DNA from: Gammaproteobacteria bacterium
GTDB taxonomy: Bacteria; Pseudomonadota; Gammaproteobacteria; QNFN01
Reading direction: 5' to 3'
NCBI GenBank assembly: GCA_003645555.1
Contig: QNFN01000034.1
Span: forward strand, 1 to 10,223
DNA: 10,223 nucleotides
Numbering within the stretch: position 1 is the stretch's first letter; each line of letters opens with the position of its first letter. Of the stretch, positions 1-5,891 are shown one piece after another. Position numbers and translations under genes: made by a program. The notes below the pieces were generated by a model. That model worked only from the letters and a program-made list of their open reading frames with translations. It was not told where the DNA came from and searched no databases.

Positions 1-452
1 AGGGTCCGGCACTCGATGGCGTGCTTCGAGTGGCCCAGGGCACCGTAGGTGATCTTCTGGGGAGCGGGGTCGTAGAAGGTCGAGTAGCGAACCAGGGGGC
101 CGAGCTCGAGGCCGGCCTCGAGGCGCGGCAGCGGGTCGAAGGAGAGGTGATTGGATGTGGCGAGCTGCTCTGCTGTTGCCTCGCTCACGGGGAAGCCGAC
201 ATCGCCGAGCGCGGTAGCGTAGAAGCACCAGTCGAAACGGCGACCGGCGGTCTGTGCGAGGTCGTCAATCGCCGTGGGGGCGCCAATGTCGGCGAACAGC
301 AAGGCGTCAACGCCGGGCACCTCCGGAGTGCTGTCCTCGCGACCGAACCAGACGCCGACGATGTGGGCGTCGTCCCCGTAGGTCTCGCGTACGGCACGAA
401 TGGCCGCGGTGCCCATGACGCCGGTGGCGCCGATGACCAGGATCTGTTGCAT
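1..452 (-). CDS. SDR-like NAD(P)-binding protein, N-terminal part (runs off the left edge)
   Basis: The reading frame is open from an ATG at 452 down to the window edge, giving 150 complete codons with no stop, so the C-terminus is missing. The protein starts with a hydrophobic strand followed by a glycine-rich nucleotide-binding loop, GATGVMG (residues 8-14), the hallmark of a Rossmann fold. Asp55 follows a later strand. At residues 136-143 there is Tyr-X6-Lys (YGALGHSK) followed by HAIE. This resembles the Y-X6-K catalytic spacing of FabI-type enoyl-ACP reductases rather than the classical SDR Y-X3-K, and the preceding strand (LVRYSTFYD, 120-128) sits where FabI has its beta-strand before that motif. 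The substrate cannot be told; an enoyl reductase-like or atypical SDR role is inference. A GAGAG stretch 8-12 bases before the ATG could serve as ribosome binding site. The gene follows the DUF3179 gene by 58 bases on the same strand. Confidence 0.75.
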   Translation of the reverse strand, partial: MQQILVIGATGVMGTAAIRAVRETYGDDAHIVGVWFGREDSTPEVPGVDALLFADIGAPTAIDDLAQTAGRRFDWCFYATALGDVGFPVSEATAEQLATSNHLSFDPLPRLEAGLELGPLVRYSTFYDPAPQKITYGALGHSKHAIECRT

Positions 453-510
453 GAATTCGCTCTCGGCCGTTGTGACGAGCCGCGATTCTGCCACAAAGGT
501 GAGATGGCAA

Positions 511-1710
511 TCAGTTACCGGCCGCCGCCGGCAGCACGTAAATCTCGGAATCGGGATTGAACGCCAGCCAGGCGAAGGCGAAGTGGACGCCGCCGGGCAA
601 TGGCGTCAGGCGCTTGCCCGTCAGCGGGCCGGCCAGTGCCTGTCCGAGCAGGTTCCAGCGGCTGCCGGTCGCTGTGTCGACGATCTCCCCGTCGCGAATG
701 GTGAACTCCAGTACCTGTTTGTCGACACGGCGGTCGAATGCGTTGGCCGAGTGGATCGAGCGGGACTCGGCGATCGCCTCGCGGTCGAGTGCTGACAGGG
801 TGCCGTGGCGTGCCAGGACGATCACCGGTGTGCCGGCAACCGTGTCGTGGATTAGCGGCTGGTCGCGGAACAGCGCGAATGGGTAGAGGCGGTGAATCCC
901 GCCGAGCGAGACGTTGAGCACCCGCTCCATTGCCGGCAGGCGGGGATCGACCGGATCGTCGAGCAGGAACGGGGAGTTGTCGATACGGTCGTAGCCGCGG
1001 TAAGGGTTGCGGCCGTAGGAACGGCTGTGACCGGTTTCGCGTGACAGCACCTCGCCGTCGGGGAAGCCGGTGCGGAACTCCTCGAAGGCGACGATCTGGG
1101 CTTCGACCCGCGTCAGCGTGGCACCGTCGAGTTCGCCGACGATCGCCCGTCCGGAGAACTGTTGCCACCAGCTCTCGGTCTGGCGGTCGTACATCACCAG
1201 GTCGCTTTTGCGCAGCAGGCCGGTGGTGCCGAAGTCGAGCAGGCGTCCGTCGAGCCGGCGGTCGAAGACGATCGAGGCGTTGCACAACGGGCAGAAGGTG
1301 ACCGCCAGCGGACGTCCGGCCAGGGTGTCGTTGACGATTTCGTGCCACATCAGAATTTGTAGTGGGTAGGCGCGCGCCTGCTCCTCGACCGCGACGACGA
1401 TCACAGGCTCACGCGGATCGAGCCAGTTGGCAGCCTCGGAGGTGGTGACGAAACGGGGCCGGTCGATGGCCGGGATGCCGTCCTTGGGCGGTCCGCCGGA
1501 TTGGATTTCGTCCAGGTTGATACTGAGTCGGGAGAAGTCGGTATCGGACCACTGCAGCTCCATCAGCTGCGGCGAGACACGGGCTTCGGCCAGGGTCGCG
1601 ACCAGCTGGGGGCCGATCAGCCACCAGCCGAGCGACACCAGCAGGCCGATGCGCAGCGCGCGGTAGAGCAGGCGGCGGTCGTGGAGCAAACGGCGGGCCG
1701 TGGCGATCAT
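511..1710 (-). CDS. Membrane-anchored DUF3179 domain protein
   Basis: A 399-residue protein of unknown biochemical function that I recognise as the DUF3179 family. Residues about 17-39 form one hydrophobic segment after a basic N-terminus (several Arg in residues 6-20), so it is probably an inner-membrane anchor or uncleaved signal with the rest in the periplasm. The family core is visible: MWHEIVND (121-128), TFCPLCNAS (138-146) with its CxxC pair Cys140/Cys143, then a strand rich in Asp/Arg, GTTGLLRKSD (161-170) and the MYDRQTESWWQQF region. The CPLC pair suggests metal or redox chemistry, but I know of no proven reaction. The ATG at 1710 is preceded on the minus strand by GGAGG at a good distance, which fixes the start. 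The gene lies 70 bases after ppsR copy 1, so it may be the distal part of that unit or have its own promoter; a 13-bp palindrome sits just upstream. Confidence 0.88.
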   Translation of the reverse strand: MIATARRLLHDRRLLYRALRIGLLVSLGWWLIGPQLVATLAEARVSPQLMELQWSDTDFSRLSINLDEIQSGGPPKDGIPAIDRPRFVTTSEAANWLDPREPVIVVAVEEQARAYPLQILMWHEIVNDTLAGRPLAVTFCPLCNASIVFDRRLDGRLLDFGTTGLLRKSDLVMYDRQTESWWQQFSGRAIVGELDGATLTRVEAQIVAFEEFRTGFPDGEVLSRETGHSRSYGRNPYRGYDRIDNSPFLLDDPVDPRLPAMERVLNVSLGGIHRLYPFALFRDQPLIHDTVAGTPVIVLARHGTLSALDREAIAESRSIHSANAFDRRVDKQVLEFTIRDGEIVDTATGSRWNLLGQALAGPLTGKRLTPLPGGVHFAFAWLAFNPDSEIYVLPAAAGN

Positions 1711-1728
1711 CGGGAACCTCCATCACAG

Positions 1729-1741
1729 CAGACCCGGTCTG
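1729..1741. repeat. 13-bp near-perfect palindrome upstream of the DUF3179 gene
   Basis: The sequence CAGACCCGGTCTG has 6-base arms around one central base. It lies about 19 bases upstream of the DUF3179 start codon in the 70-base gap after ppsR copy 1. With a one-base centre it cannot fold as an RNA hairpin, so a protein-binding operator is the only obvious role, but a GC-rich 13-mer palindrome can also occur by chance. The rest of the gap (1711-1780) shows no convincing intrinsic terminator. Confidence 0.25.
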
Positions 1742-1780
1742 AAGCCGGATTCTTACGCCAGGGCCTGTTCCACCTGGCCG

Positions 1781-2599
1781 CTAGAACAGCCGGCGCTTCA
1801 GGCCTGACTTGTGCAAGATCGCCGTTGCGATCTCCTCGATAGACGAAAACGAGGTGTTGAGGCAGGAGATGCGCTCACGCCGAAACAGCGATTCGGCGCG
1901 GCTGACCTCGTAGCGACACTGCGCCAGCGAGGCATAGCGGCTCTGCGGGCGGCGCTCCTCGCGAATGTTGTGCAGCCGGCGCGGGTCGATGCTCAGGCCG
2001 TGGAGGCGATCGCGGCACGCCTCGAGTTCCGGTGGCAGTCGCAGGTCGCTCAGATCCTCCTCGGTTAGCGGGTAGTTGGCCGCACGGATGCCGAAGCTCA
2101 TCGCCATGTACAGGCAGGTCGGGGTCTTGCCAGAACGTGAGACGCCAATCAGCACCATGTCGGCGTGCTCGTAGCCCTGGCTGTTGAGGCCGTCGTCGTG
2201 GTTCAGGGTGTAATTGATGGCATCCATGCGCGTCATGTAGCCGCGCAGGTCGGCAAGCCCGTGAGTCCGCCCGACCATGTGCGAAGAGCTGCGCTGGAAC
2301 ACCTTCTCCAATGGGCCGATGAAGGTCTCGAAGAAATCGAAAAACTGGGCATCGACCGACTTCACCACGGCGCGCACCTCGCGATCGACCAGCGTACTGA
2401 AGACGATCGGCCGTGCGCCATTGTTTGCCGTGGCCTGCTCGATCTGCACCACTGCCGCGTGTGCCCGTTCAACGGTGTCGACAAACGGGATGGTCCGCTG
2501 TTCGAAATCGACGCTCTCGAACTGGGTCAGCAGGCTGTGGCCGAGGGTTTCGGCAGTGACCCCGGTGCGATCGGAAAGGATGAAGACGGTGCGCTTCAC
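1781..2599 (-). CDS. ppsR: PpsR-type PEP synthase/PPDK regulatory protein (DUF299), copy 1
   Basis: A 272-residue protein of the DUF299/PSRP-PDRP family, the usual family length. These are bifunctional enzymes: an ADP-dependent kinase inactivates, and a Pi-dependent pyrophosphorylase reactivates, PEP synthase or pyruvate phosphate dikinase by acting on a Thr near its catalytic His, so they gate pyruvate/PEP interconversion in the cytoplasm. The family landmarks are intact: ILSDRTGVTAETLGH (7-21) with Asp10, IVFSTLVD (65-72), the P-loop GVSRSGKT (152-159) followed by P160, GIRAANYPL, LHGLSIDPRRL, REERR and SRYASLAQCRYEV, then SIEEIATAIL near the C-terminus. It starts with GTG at 2599, 15 bases after the methyltransferase stop; no better start and no strong Shine-Dalgarno is visible. 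Of the two paralogs here it keeps the canonical N-terminal Asp, so it is the better candidate for the orthodox regulator. Whether the target is PEP synthase or PPDK cannot be told, as neither gene is in the window. Confidence 0.93.
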   Translation of the reverse strand: MKRTVFILSDRTGVTAETLGHSLLTQFESVDFEQRTIPFVDTVERAHAAVVQIEQATANNGARPIVFSTLVDREVRAVVKSVDAQFFDFFETFIGPLEKVFQRSSSHMVGRTHGLADLRGYMTRMDAINYTLNHDDGLNSQGYEHADMVLIGVSRSGKTPTCLYMAMSFGIRAANYPLTEEDLSDLRLPPELEACRDRLHGLSIDPRRLHNIREERRPQSRYASLAQCRYEVSRAESLFRRERISCLNTSFSSIEEIATAILHKSGLKRRLF

Positions 2600-2614
2600 G
2601 TTGCCGCCACCGTC

Positions 2615-3370
2615 TCAGCGGCGACCGACACGAAAGTGCAGCGGCCAGCGCACGCGCCGTGGTTGCTGTGGGTCGCCCCAGGGCACAGAGAGTTGGGTGA
2701 GCAATCCAGGTAGCGGGTCGAGACCGGTCTCGTCCCGGCAGCGCCGGTAGGCCGACCAGGTGGCGAAGTAACCGCCGAGCTGCGTGAGGTCCCAGTCGAC
2801 CTCGATCGTCAGCGATGGGGCCTTCAGTTCGGTGAACGGGAAGGGCAGGTCACGGTAACCGCCGTCGACCAGGGCCCGCTCGGTTGGCCACCACGGGCCG
2901 AGCCGGTCGCGGTAGAAACGGTTGATCAGGGTGTCGATCGGCGGCGTGATCCGCAGCAGTGAATAGCACCAGCCCGCCAGCACGCCACCGGGCCGCAGCA
3001 CCCGGCGGGCCTCGGCATAGAAGGCGTCGAACGGGAACCAGTGCAGCGCCTGGCCGACCGCGATCAGGTCGCAACTGGCGGTGGCCAGCGGGGCCGGTGC
3101 GGCCAGCGCCTGCAGGTAACCGATGGCGTGCGCGGTATCGCGCTGTTCGAGCTGGGTGGCGCTCGGATCGCTGGCCACCACTTCGCTGAAGTGCGTCGCG
3201 AGGCCACGTGCCACCTGGCCATTGCCGCAGCCACAGTCCCAGGCACGCAAGCGCGCCGGGCTTATTTCGGCCAGCGCGGCGAACAGCGCCTCGGGGTAGC
3301 CTGGCCGGTGCCGGGCATAGCCTTCGGCCTGGCCCGAGAAGTGGTCGGCAAACGTACTGTCTTGCGTCAT
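2615..3370 (-). CDS. Class I SAM-dependent methyltransferase
   Basis: A 251-residue protein with the class I (Rossmann-like) methyltransferase pattern. The N-terminal FADHFSGQAEGYARHRPGYP (7-26) is typical of the Methyltransf_11 type small-molecule methyltransferases. SAM-binding motif I is AWDCGCGNGQ (43-52), the acidic residue after strand 2 is Asp68 (ASDPS), and DLIAVGQALHWFP (101-113) followed by EARRVLRPGGVLAGW (120-134) gives motifs III-IV. No signal peptide or membrane segment is seen, so it is cytosolic. The substrate is unknown; trans-aconitate- or ubiquinone-type methyltransferases share this architecture, but nothing here decides. The ATG at 3370 lies only 2 bases after the stop of ppsR copy 2, and ppsR copy 1 follows 15 bases downstream, so it is sandwiched between two PpsR paralogs and almost certainly co-transcribed with them. 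A functional link to PEP/pyruvate control would be inference only. Confidence 0.88.
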   Translation of the reverse strand: MTQDSTFADHFSGQAEGYARHRPGYPEALFAALAEISPARLRAWDCGCGNGQVARGLATHFSEVVASDPSATQLEQRDTAHAIGYLQALAAPAPLATASCDLIAVGQALHWFPFDAFYAEARRVLRPGGVLAGWCYSLLRITPPIDTLINRFYRDRLGPWWPTERALVDGGYRDLPFPFTELKAPSLTIEVDWDLTQLGGYFATWSAYRRCRDETGLDPLPGLLTQLSVPWGDPQQPRRVRWPLHFRVGRR

Positions 3371-3372
3371 GC

Positions 3373-4221
3373 TCAGATCCGGCGCTCGATGCGGGTTTTC
3401 TGGAACAGTTGGCTGGCGATCTCCTCGATCGACAGCGACGAGGCATCGAAATATGGGATCGATTCGGCCGCGAACAGCGCCTGGATCGAGCTGATCTCAT
3501 AGGCACAGCGCTCGTACGAGGCGTACTCGCTGCCGGGCATCCGCTCGTTGCGGATCTGGTGCAGACGCTGGGGATCGATGCTCAAGCCAAACAGCTTGCT
3601 GCGGAATGGTTTGAGCACCGGGGGCAGGCACTCTTGGGCCAGATCCTCCTCGCTCAGCGGGTAGTTGGCGGCCCGCACACCGTACTGCAGCGCCAGGTAG
3701 AGGCAGGCCGGGGTCTTCCCGGTGCGTGACACGCCGATCAGGATGACGTCGGCGTGCTCGCAATGATCGGCGCGAATGCCGTCGTCGTTGGCCAGCGCGA
3801 AGTTGATCGAATTGATGCGTGCCATGTAGCTGTCGTAATCGACCATGCCGTGGGAGCGGCCGACGGTGTGGGTCGACTCGACCTTGAGCTCGCGCTCGAG
3901 TGGCTCGATGAAGGTGTCGAGAAAATCGAAAAAGACGCAGTCGGTCGCGGCCAACATCTGCCGGATGCGTGGGTCGACCAGGGTACTGAAGACCACCGGT
4001 GGCAAGCCGCTCTCGGCTGCGACGCGGTTGATCTCCTGGACCGTCGCCTCGGCCTTGGCGAAGGTGTCGACGAACGGCACGGTCACCTGTTGGTAGGGGG
4101 TCTCCTCAAACTGGGTCATCAGGCTATGGCCCAACGTTTCGGCGGTGATGCCGGTGCTGCAGGAGAGGAAAAAGAGTGTCCGCAGCGGTACCTCGCTGCC
4201 GGTGTCGGCCGTGGCAGTCAT
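3373..4221 (-). CDS. PpsR-type PEP synthase/PPDK regulatory protein (DUF299), copy 2
   Basis: A 282-residue second member of the DUF299 family, collinear with copy 1 from residue 14 to the end and clearly diverged from it (by eye, roughly half of positions match). The P-loop is GVSRTGKT (163-170) followed by P171. VVFSTLVD, GVRAANYPLSEEDL, LFGLSIDPQRLHQIRNER and SEYASYERCAYEI are also conserved. It has a 13-residue polar N-terminal extension absent from copy 1. The N-terminal family signature reads FLSCSTGITAETLGH, so Cys21 stands where copy 1 (Asp10) and E. coli PpsR as I recall it have Asp; this codon is TGC on the minus strand. That change might alter phosphotransfer, or the protein may have a different partner. 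Its ATG overlaps the cupin stop in an ATGA arrangement, indicating translational coupling. A role as regulator of PPDK versus PEP synthase, with copy 1 taking the other, is an attractive guess, not shown. Confidence 0.92.
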   Translation of the reverse strand: MTATADTGSEVPLRTLFFLSCSTGITAETLGHSLMTQFEETPYQQVTVPFVDTFAKAEATVQEINRVAAESGLPPVVFSTLVDPRIRQMLAATDCVFFDFLDTFIEPLERELKVESTHTVGRSHGMVDYDSYMARINSINFALANDDGIRADHCEHADVILIGVSRTGKTPACLYLALQYGVRAANYPLSEEDLAQECLPPVLKPFRSKLFGLSIDPQRLHQIRNERMPGSEYASYERCAYEISSIQALFAAESIPYFDASSLSIEEIASQLFQKTRIERRI

Positions 4222-4568
4222 CGGTCACCTCCTGCGGCGGTGTGGTGCAGCGCCAGCCAGACGGTCGGCCCGTCGTCAGTGGTCCATTCGACGCGGTGAC
4301 GGCAGCCTGCGGGGAGCAGCAGCCAGTCGCCAGGTGTCAGCCGGCGGGCTTGTGGCTCATCGGCGAGGCGCACTTCGGCCGCACCCTGCAGTATCACCAC
4401 CCACTCGTCATCGTCCTGATCGTACCACTCGCCCGGTGGGGTTATCTGGCCGGTGGAGACGATGCGCTGCAGCCGGAATGCCTCGCCCGTGAGCAACTCA
4501 TCAAAGTGCTCGACAGCGACGGGCTCCGGCAGGTCGGTGTACAGGCTGCCTGCGCGGGGGGGCTTCAT
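4218..4568 (-). CDS. Small single-domain cupin protein
   Basis: A 116-residue protein that is essentially one cupin beta-barrel. Cupin motif 1 is represented by PGEWYDQDDDEWVVILQG (45-62): the usual His-X-His pair is replaced by Tyr49-Asp50-Gln51, while the Glu (Glu55) and the closing Gly62 are kept. Motif 2 is clear, GDWLLLPAGCRHRVEW (80-95), with PAG and His91. With motif 1 histidines missing, metal binding may be lost or unusual. Variants of this type are common among small uncharacterised cupins. No signal peptide is visible. The start ATG overlaps the zapE stop by ATGA (4565-4568) and its own TGA overlaps the start of ppsR copy 2 by ATGA, so it is translationally coupled on both sides. 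The function is unknown; small-molecule sensing or a sugar/keto-acid isomerase-like role would be guesses. Confidence 0.85.
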   Translation of the reverse strand: MKPPRAGSLYTDLPEPVAVEHFDELLTGEAFRLQRIVSTGQITPPGEWYDQDDDEWVVILQGAAEVRLADEPQARRLTPGDWLLLPAGCRHRVEWTTDDGPTVWLALHHTAAGGDR

Positions 4569-5671
4569 GGCCGGTGGCCACGCACAAGGTAGTCGTGTGA
4601 CTGCATCTCGATCAGGCGGCTGGTGGTGCGTGCGAACTCTGCCCCGAGCCGGCCGCCGGTGTAGAGCGCCTGCGGGGTCGCCGCGGCCGAGACCACGAGC
4701 TTGACGCGGTGGTCGTAGAGGATGTCGACCAGGTTGATAAAGCGGCGTGCGCGGTCATCGTCCTCGGGGCCGAACGCGGGCACTCCGGCGAGGAGTACGG
4801 TATGAAAACAGCAGGCGATTTCGAGGTAGTCGTTCTGCGAGCGTGGGCCGTCGCACAGCGCTGAGAACTCGAACCAGACGACATCGTCCGCCCAGCGCAC
4901 GGTCGGGATGTCGCGACCCTCGACGTGCAGCAGGGCGCCGACCGAGCCCATTTCCGGGGCCACCTGTTCGAAGGCGGTGCGCAGTGCCACATCGGCCTGG
5001 GAGTCCAGCGGCACATGATAGATCTCGAGTCGTTCAAGGGCGCGCAGGCGATAGTCGGTCGTGCTCTCCAGGGCATGGGTCGCCGTGTGCTTCTTGATCA
5101 GCTCGATCGCTGGCAGGAATTGTGCGCGTTGCAAGCCGTTGCGGTAGAGGTCATCCGGCGCGATATTGGAGGTGGCGACCAGGGTCACTCCCCGTGCGAA
5201 CAGGGCCCGCAGCAGGCCGCCGAGCAGCATGGCGTCGGTGATGTCGGTGACGATGAATTCGTCGAGGCAGAGCACCCGGGCGCGACCGGCAAAGCGTTCG
5301 GCGATGGCCTCGAGCGGATCAGCCTGTCCCTGCAACTGCTGCAGTTCGGCATGGACACCGTGCATAAAACGGTGGAAGTGGACCCGCTGCTTGAGCTCGA
5401 ACGGCAAGCAGTCGTGGAAGGCATCCATCAGGAAGGTCTTGCCGCGGCCGACGCCACCCCACAGGTAGAGGCCACGTACCGGCTTCGGTTCCGAGCGCGG
5501 TCGGCGGCGCAAACGGGACAGCCAGCCCTCGGTGTCGGCTTCCGTGATCGGGGCCGAAAGCAGGTCGTGGTAGACCCGGTCGAGGGCACGCACGGCGGCC
5601 TCCTGGGCCGGGTCGGCGTCGTAGCCGAGGCTCAGCAGGTCGACCTGGTAGCGTTCCAGCGGGGTTGTCAC
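4565..5671 (-). CDS. zapE: Cell division protein ZapE (AFG1-like AAA-type ATPase)
   Basis: A 368-residue P-loop ATPase matching the ZapE/AFG1 (LACE1) family in length and motif order. In E. coli ZapE is an ATPase associated with the Z-ring late in division; mitochondrial AFG1 helps handle misassembled respiratory-chain subunits. Visible features: N-terminal helix PLERYQVDLLSLGY (4-17), Walker A GGVGRGKT (72-79), HFHRFMHGVHAEL (98-110), Walker B VLCLDEF (133-139), sensor-like TSN (167-169), and the NGLQRAQFLPAIELI block (178-192). A distal FINLVDILYDHRVKLV segment and SRLIEMQSHDYL near the end are also family-typical. The start is GTG at 5671, which gives the normal family N-terminus; no good Shine-Dalgarno is seen. 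A perfect TATAAT lies 34-39 bases upstream. It heads the gene cluster zapE-cupin-ppsR2-methyltransferase-ppsR1 and is separated from the upstream CopD-like gene by a MITE-like insertion. Confidence 0.94.
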   Translation of the reverse strand: MTTPLERYQVDLLSLGYDADPAQEAAVRALDRVYHDLLSAPITEADTEGWLSRLRRRPRSEPKPVRGLYLWGGVGRGKTFLMDAFHDCLPFELKQRVHFHRFMHGVHAELQQLQGQADPLEAIAERFAGRARVLCLDEFIVTDITDAMLLGGLLRALFARGVTLVATSNIAPDDLYRNGLQRAQFLPAIELIKKHTATHALESTTDYRLRALERLEIYHVPLDSQADVALRTAFEQVAPEMGSVGALLHVEGRDIPTVRWADDVVWFEFSALCDGPRSQNDYLEIACCFHTVLLAGVPAFGPEDDDRARRFINLVDILYDHRVKLVVSAAATPQALYTGGRLGAEFARTTSRLIEMQSHDYLVRGHRP

Positions 5672-5704
5672 GATGGCGTCGTCGGGCGGTGGGGCGCGGC
5701 GCGC

Positions 5705-5710
5705 ATTATA
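5705..5710 (-). promoter_or_regulatory. Candidate -10 element (TATAAT) for zapE
   Basis: On the minus strand the sequence reads GGCTATAATGCGCG, a consensus TATAAT in otherwise very GC-rich DNA, placed so that transcription would start near 5698 and leave a leader of about 27 bases before the zapE GTG. No TTGACA-like box lies 16-18 bases upstream; that position falls at the junction with the inserted element (5728-5734), so the insertion may have replaced the native -35 region. Confidence 0.4.
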
Positions 5711-5732
5711 GCCGGCCGACGGCCGTGCTTAG

Positions 5733-5750
5733 GGAACCTCTGATCAAGTC
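5733..5750 (+). repeat. Left terminal inverted repeat of the MITE
   Basis: The 18 bases GGAACCTCTGATCAAGTC match the reverse complement of 5874-5891 exactly. The preceding TTAG (5729-5732) is the left copy of the target duplication. Confidence 0.9.
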
Positions 5751-5805
5751 TGGACGAAGTAGATGGTGCTTCGGAATGTTCAGATTTGAGGCGCAAAGCA
5801 CACGT

Positions 5806-5819
5806 AATAGCTAGCTATT
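5806..5819. repeat. Central palindrome of the MITE
   Basis: AATAGCTAGCTATT is a perfect 14-bp palindrome near the middle of the element. It is nested within the GCAAAGC (5793-5799) and GCTTTGC (5825-5831) inverted pair, giving a cruciform or hairpin-capable core. Confidence 0.8.
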
Positions 5820-5873
5820 GCGAAGCTTTGCAACGAAAAAGCTGGATATTCTGGGTGCCAGATACGAGTTCAT

Positions 5874-5891
5874 GACTTGATCAGAGGTTCC
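5874..5891 (-). repeat. Right terminal inverted repeat of the MITE
   Basis: The exact inverted copy of 5733-5750. It is followed by TTAG (5892-5895), the right copy of the target duplication, whose TTA is the reverse complement of the TAA stop codon of the CopD-like gene. Confidence 0.9.

Larger units (their letters stand above)
5733..5891. mobile_element. MITE-like non-autonomous element, 159 bp, with 18-bp inverted termini and TTAG duplication
   Basis: The element has perfect 18-bp terminal inverted repeats (GGAACCTCTGATCAAGTC at the left, its reverse complement at the right) and is flanked by a direct TTAG at 5729-5732 and 5892-5895. The YTAR-type 4-bp target duplication is the one known for the IS5 group of IS5-family elements, so mobilisation in trans by such a transposase is likely, but the parent is not in the window. 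Inside, sequence matching continues imperfectly from both ends, and the centre holds a 14-bp perfect palindrome (5806-5819) flanked by GCAAAGC/GCTTTGC (5793-5799 and 5825-5831), so the whole element can fold back on itself. Its base composition is clearly AT-richer than the neighbours. There is no room for a transposase. It sits immediately after the CopD-like stop codon and upstream of zapE, so an RNA from the upstream gene would carry the folded element. Confidence 0.85.

Noticed and set aside
1711..1780. Intrinsic terminator between ppsR copy 1 and the DUF3179 gene
   Set aside because: Only short weak stems (for example CCGG-loop-CCGG) and no T-run on the minus strand.
4925..5743. 272-codon plus-strand open frame opposite zapE
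   Set aside because: Shadow of zapE, which has complete Walker motifs and family length on the other strand; the open frame even runs into the MITE terminus.
5811..5873. 20-codon ATG frame inside the MITE on the minus strand
   Set aside because: Its sequence is simply the foldback interior of the element, has no ribosome binding site, and such frames are frequent spurious calls in repeats.
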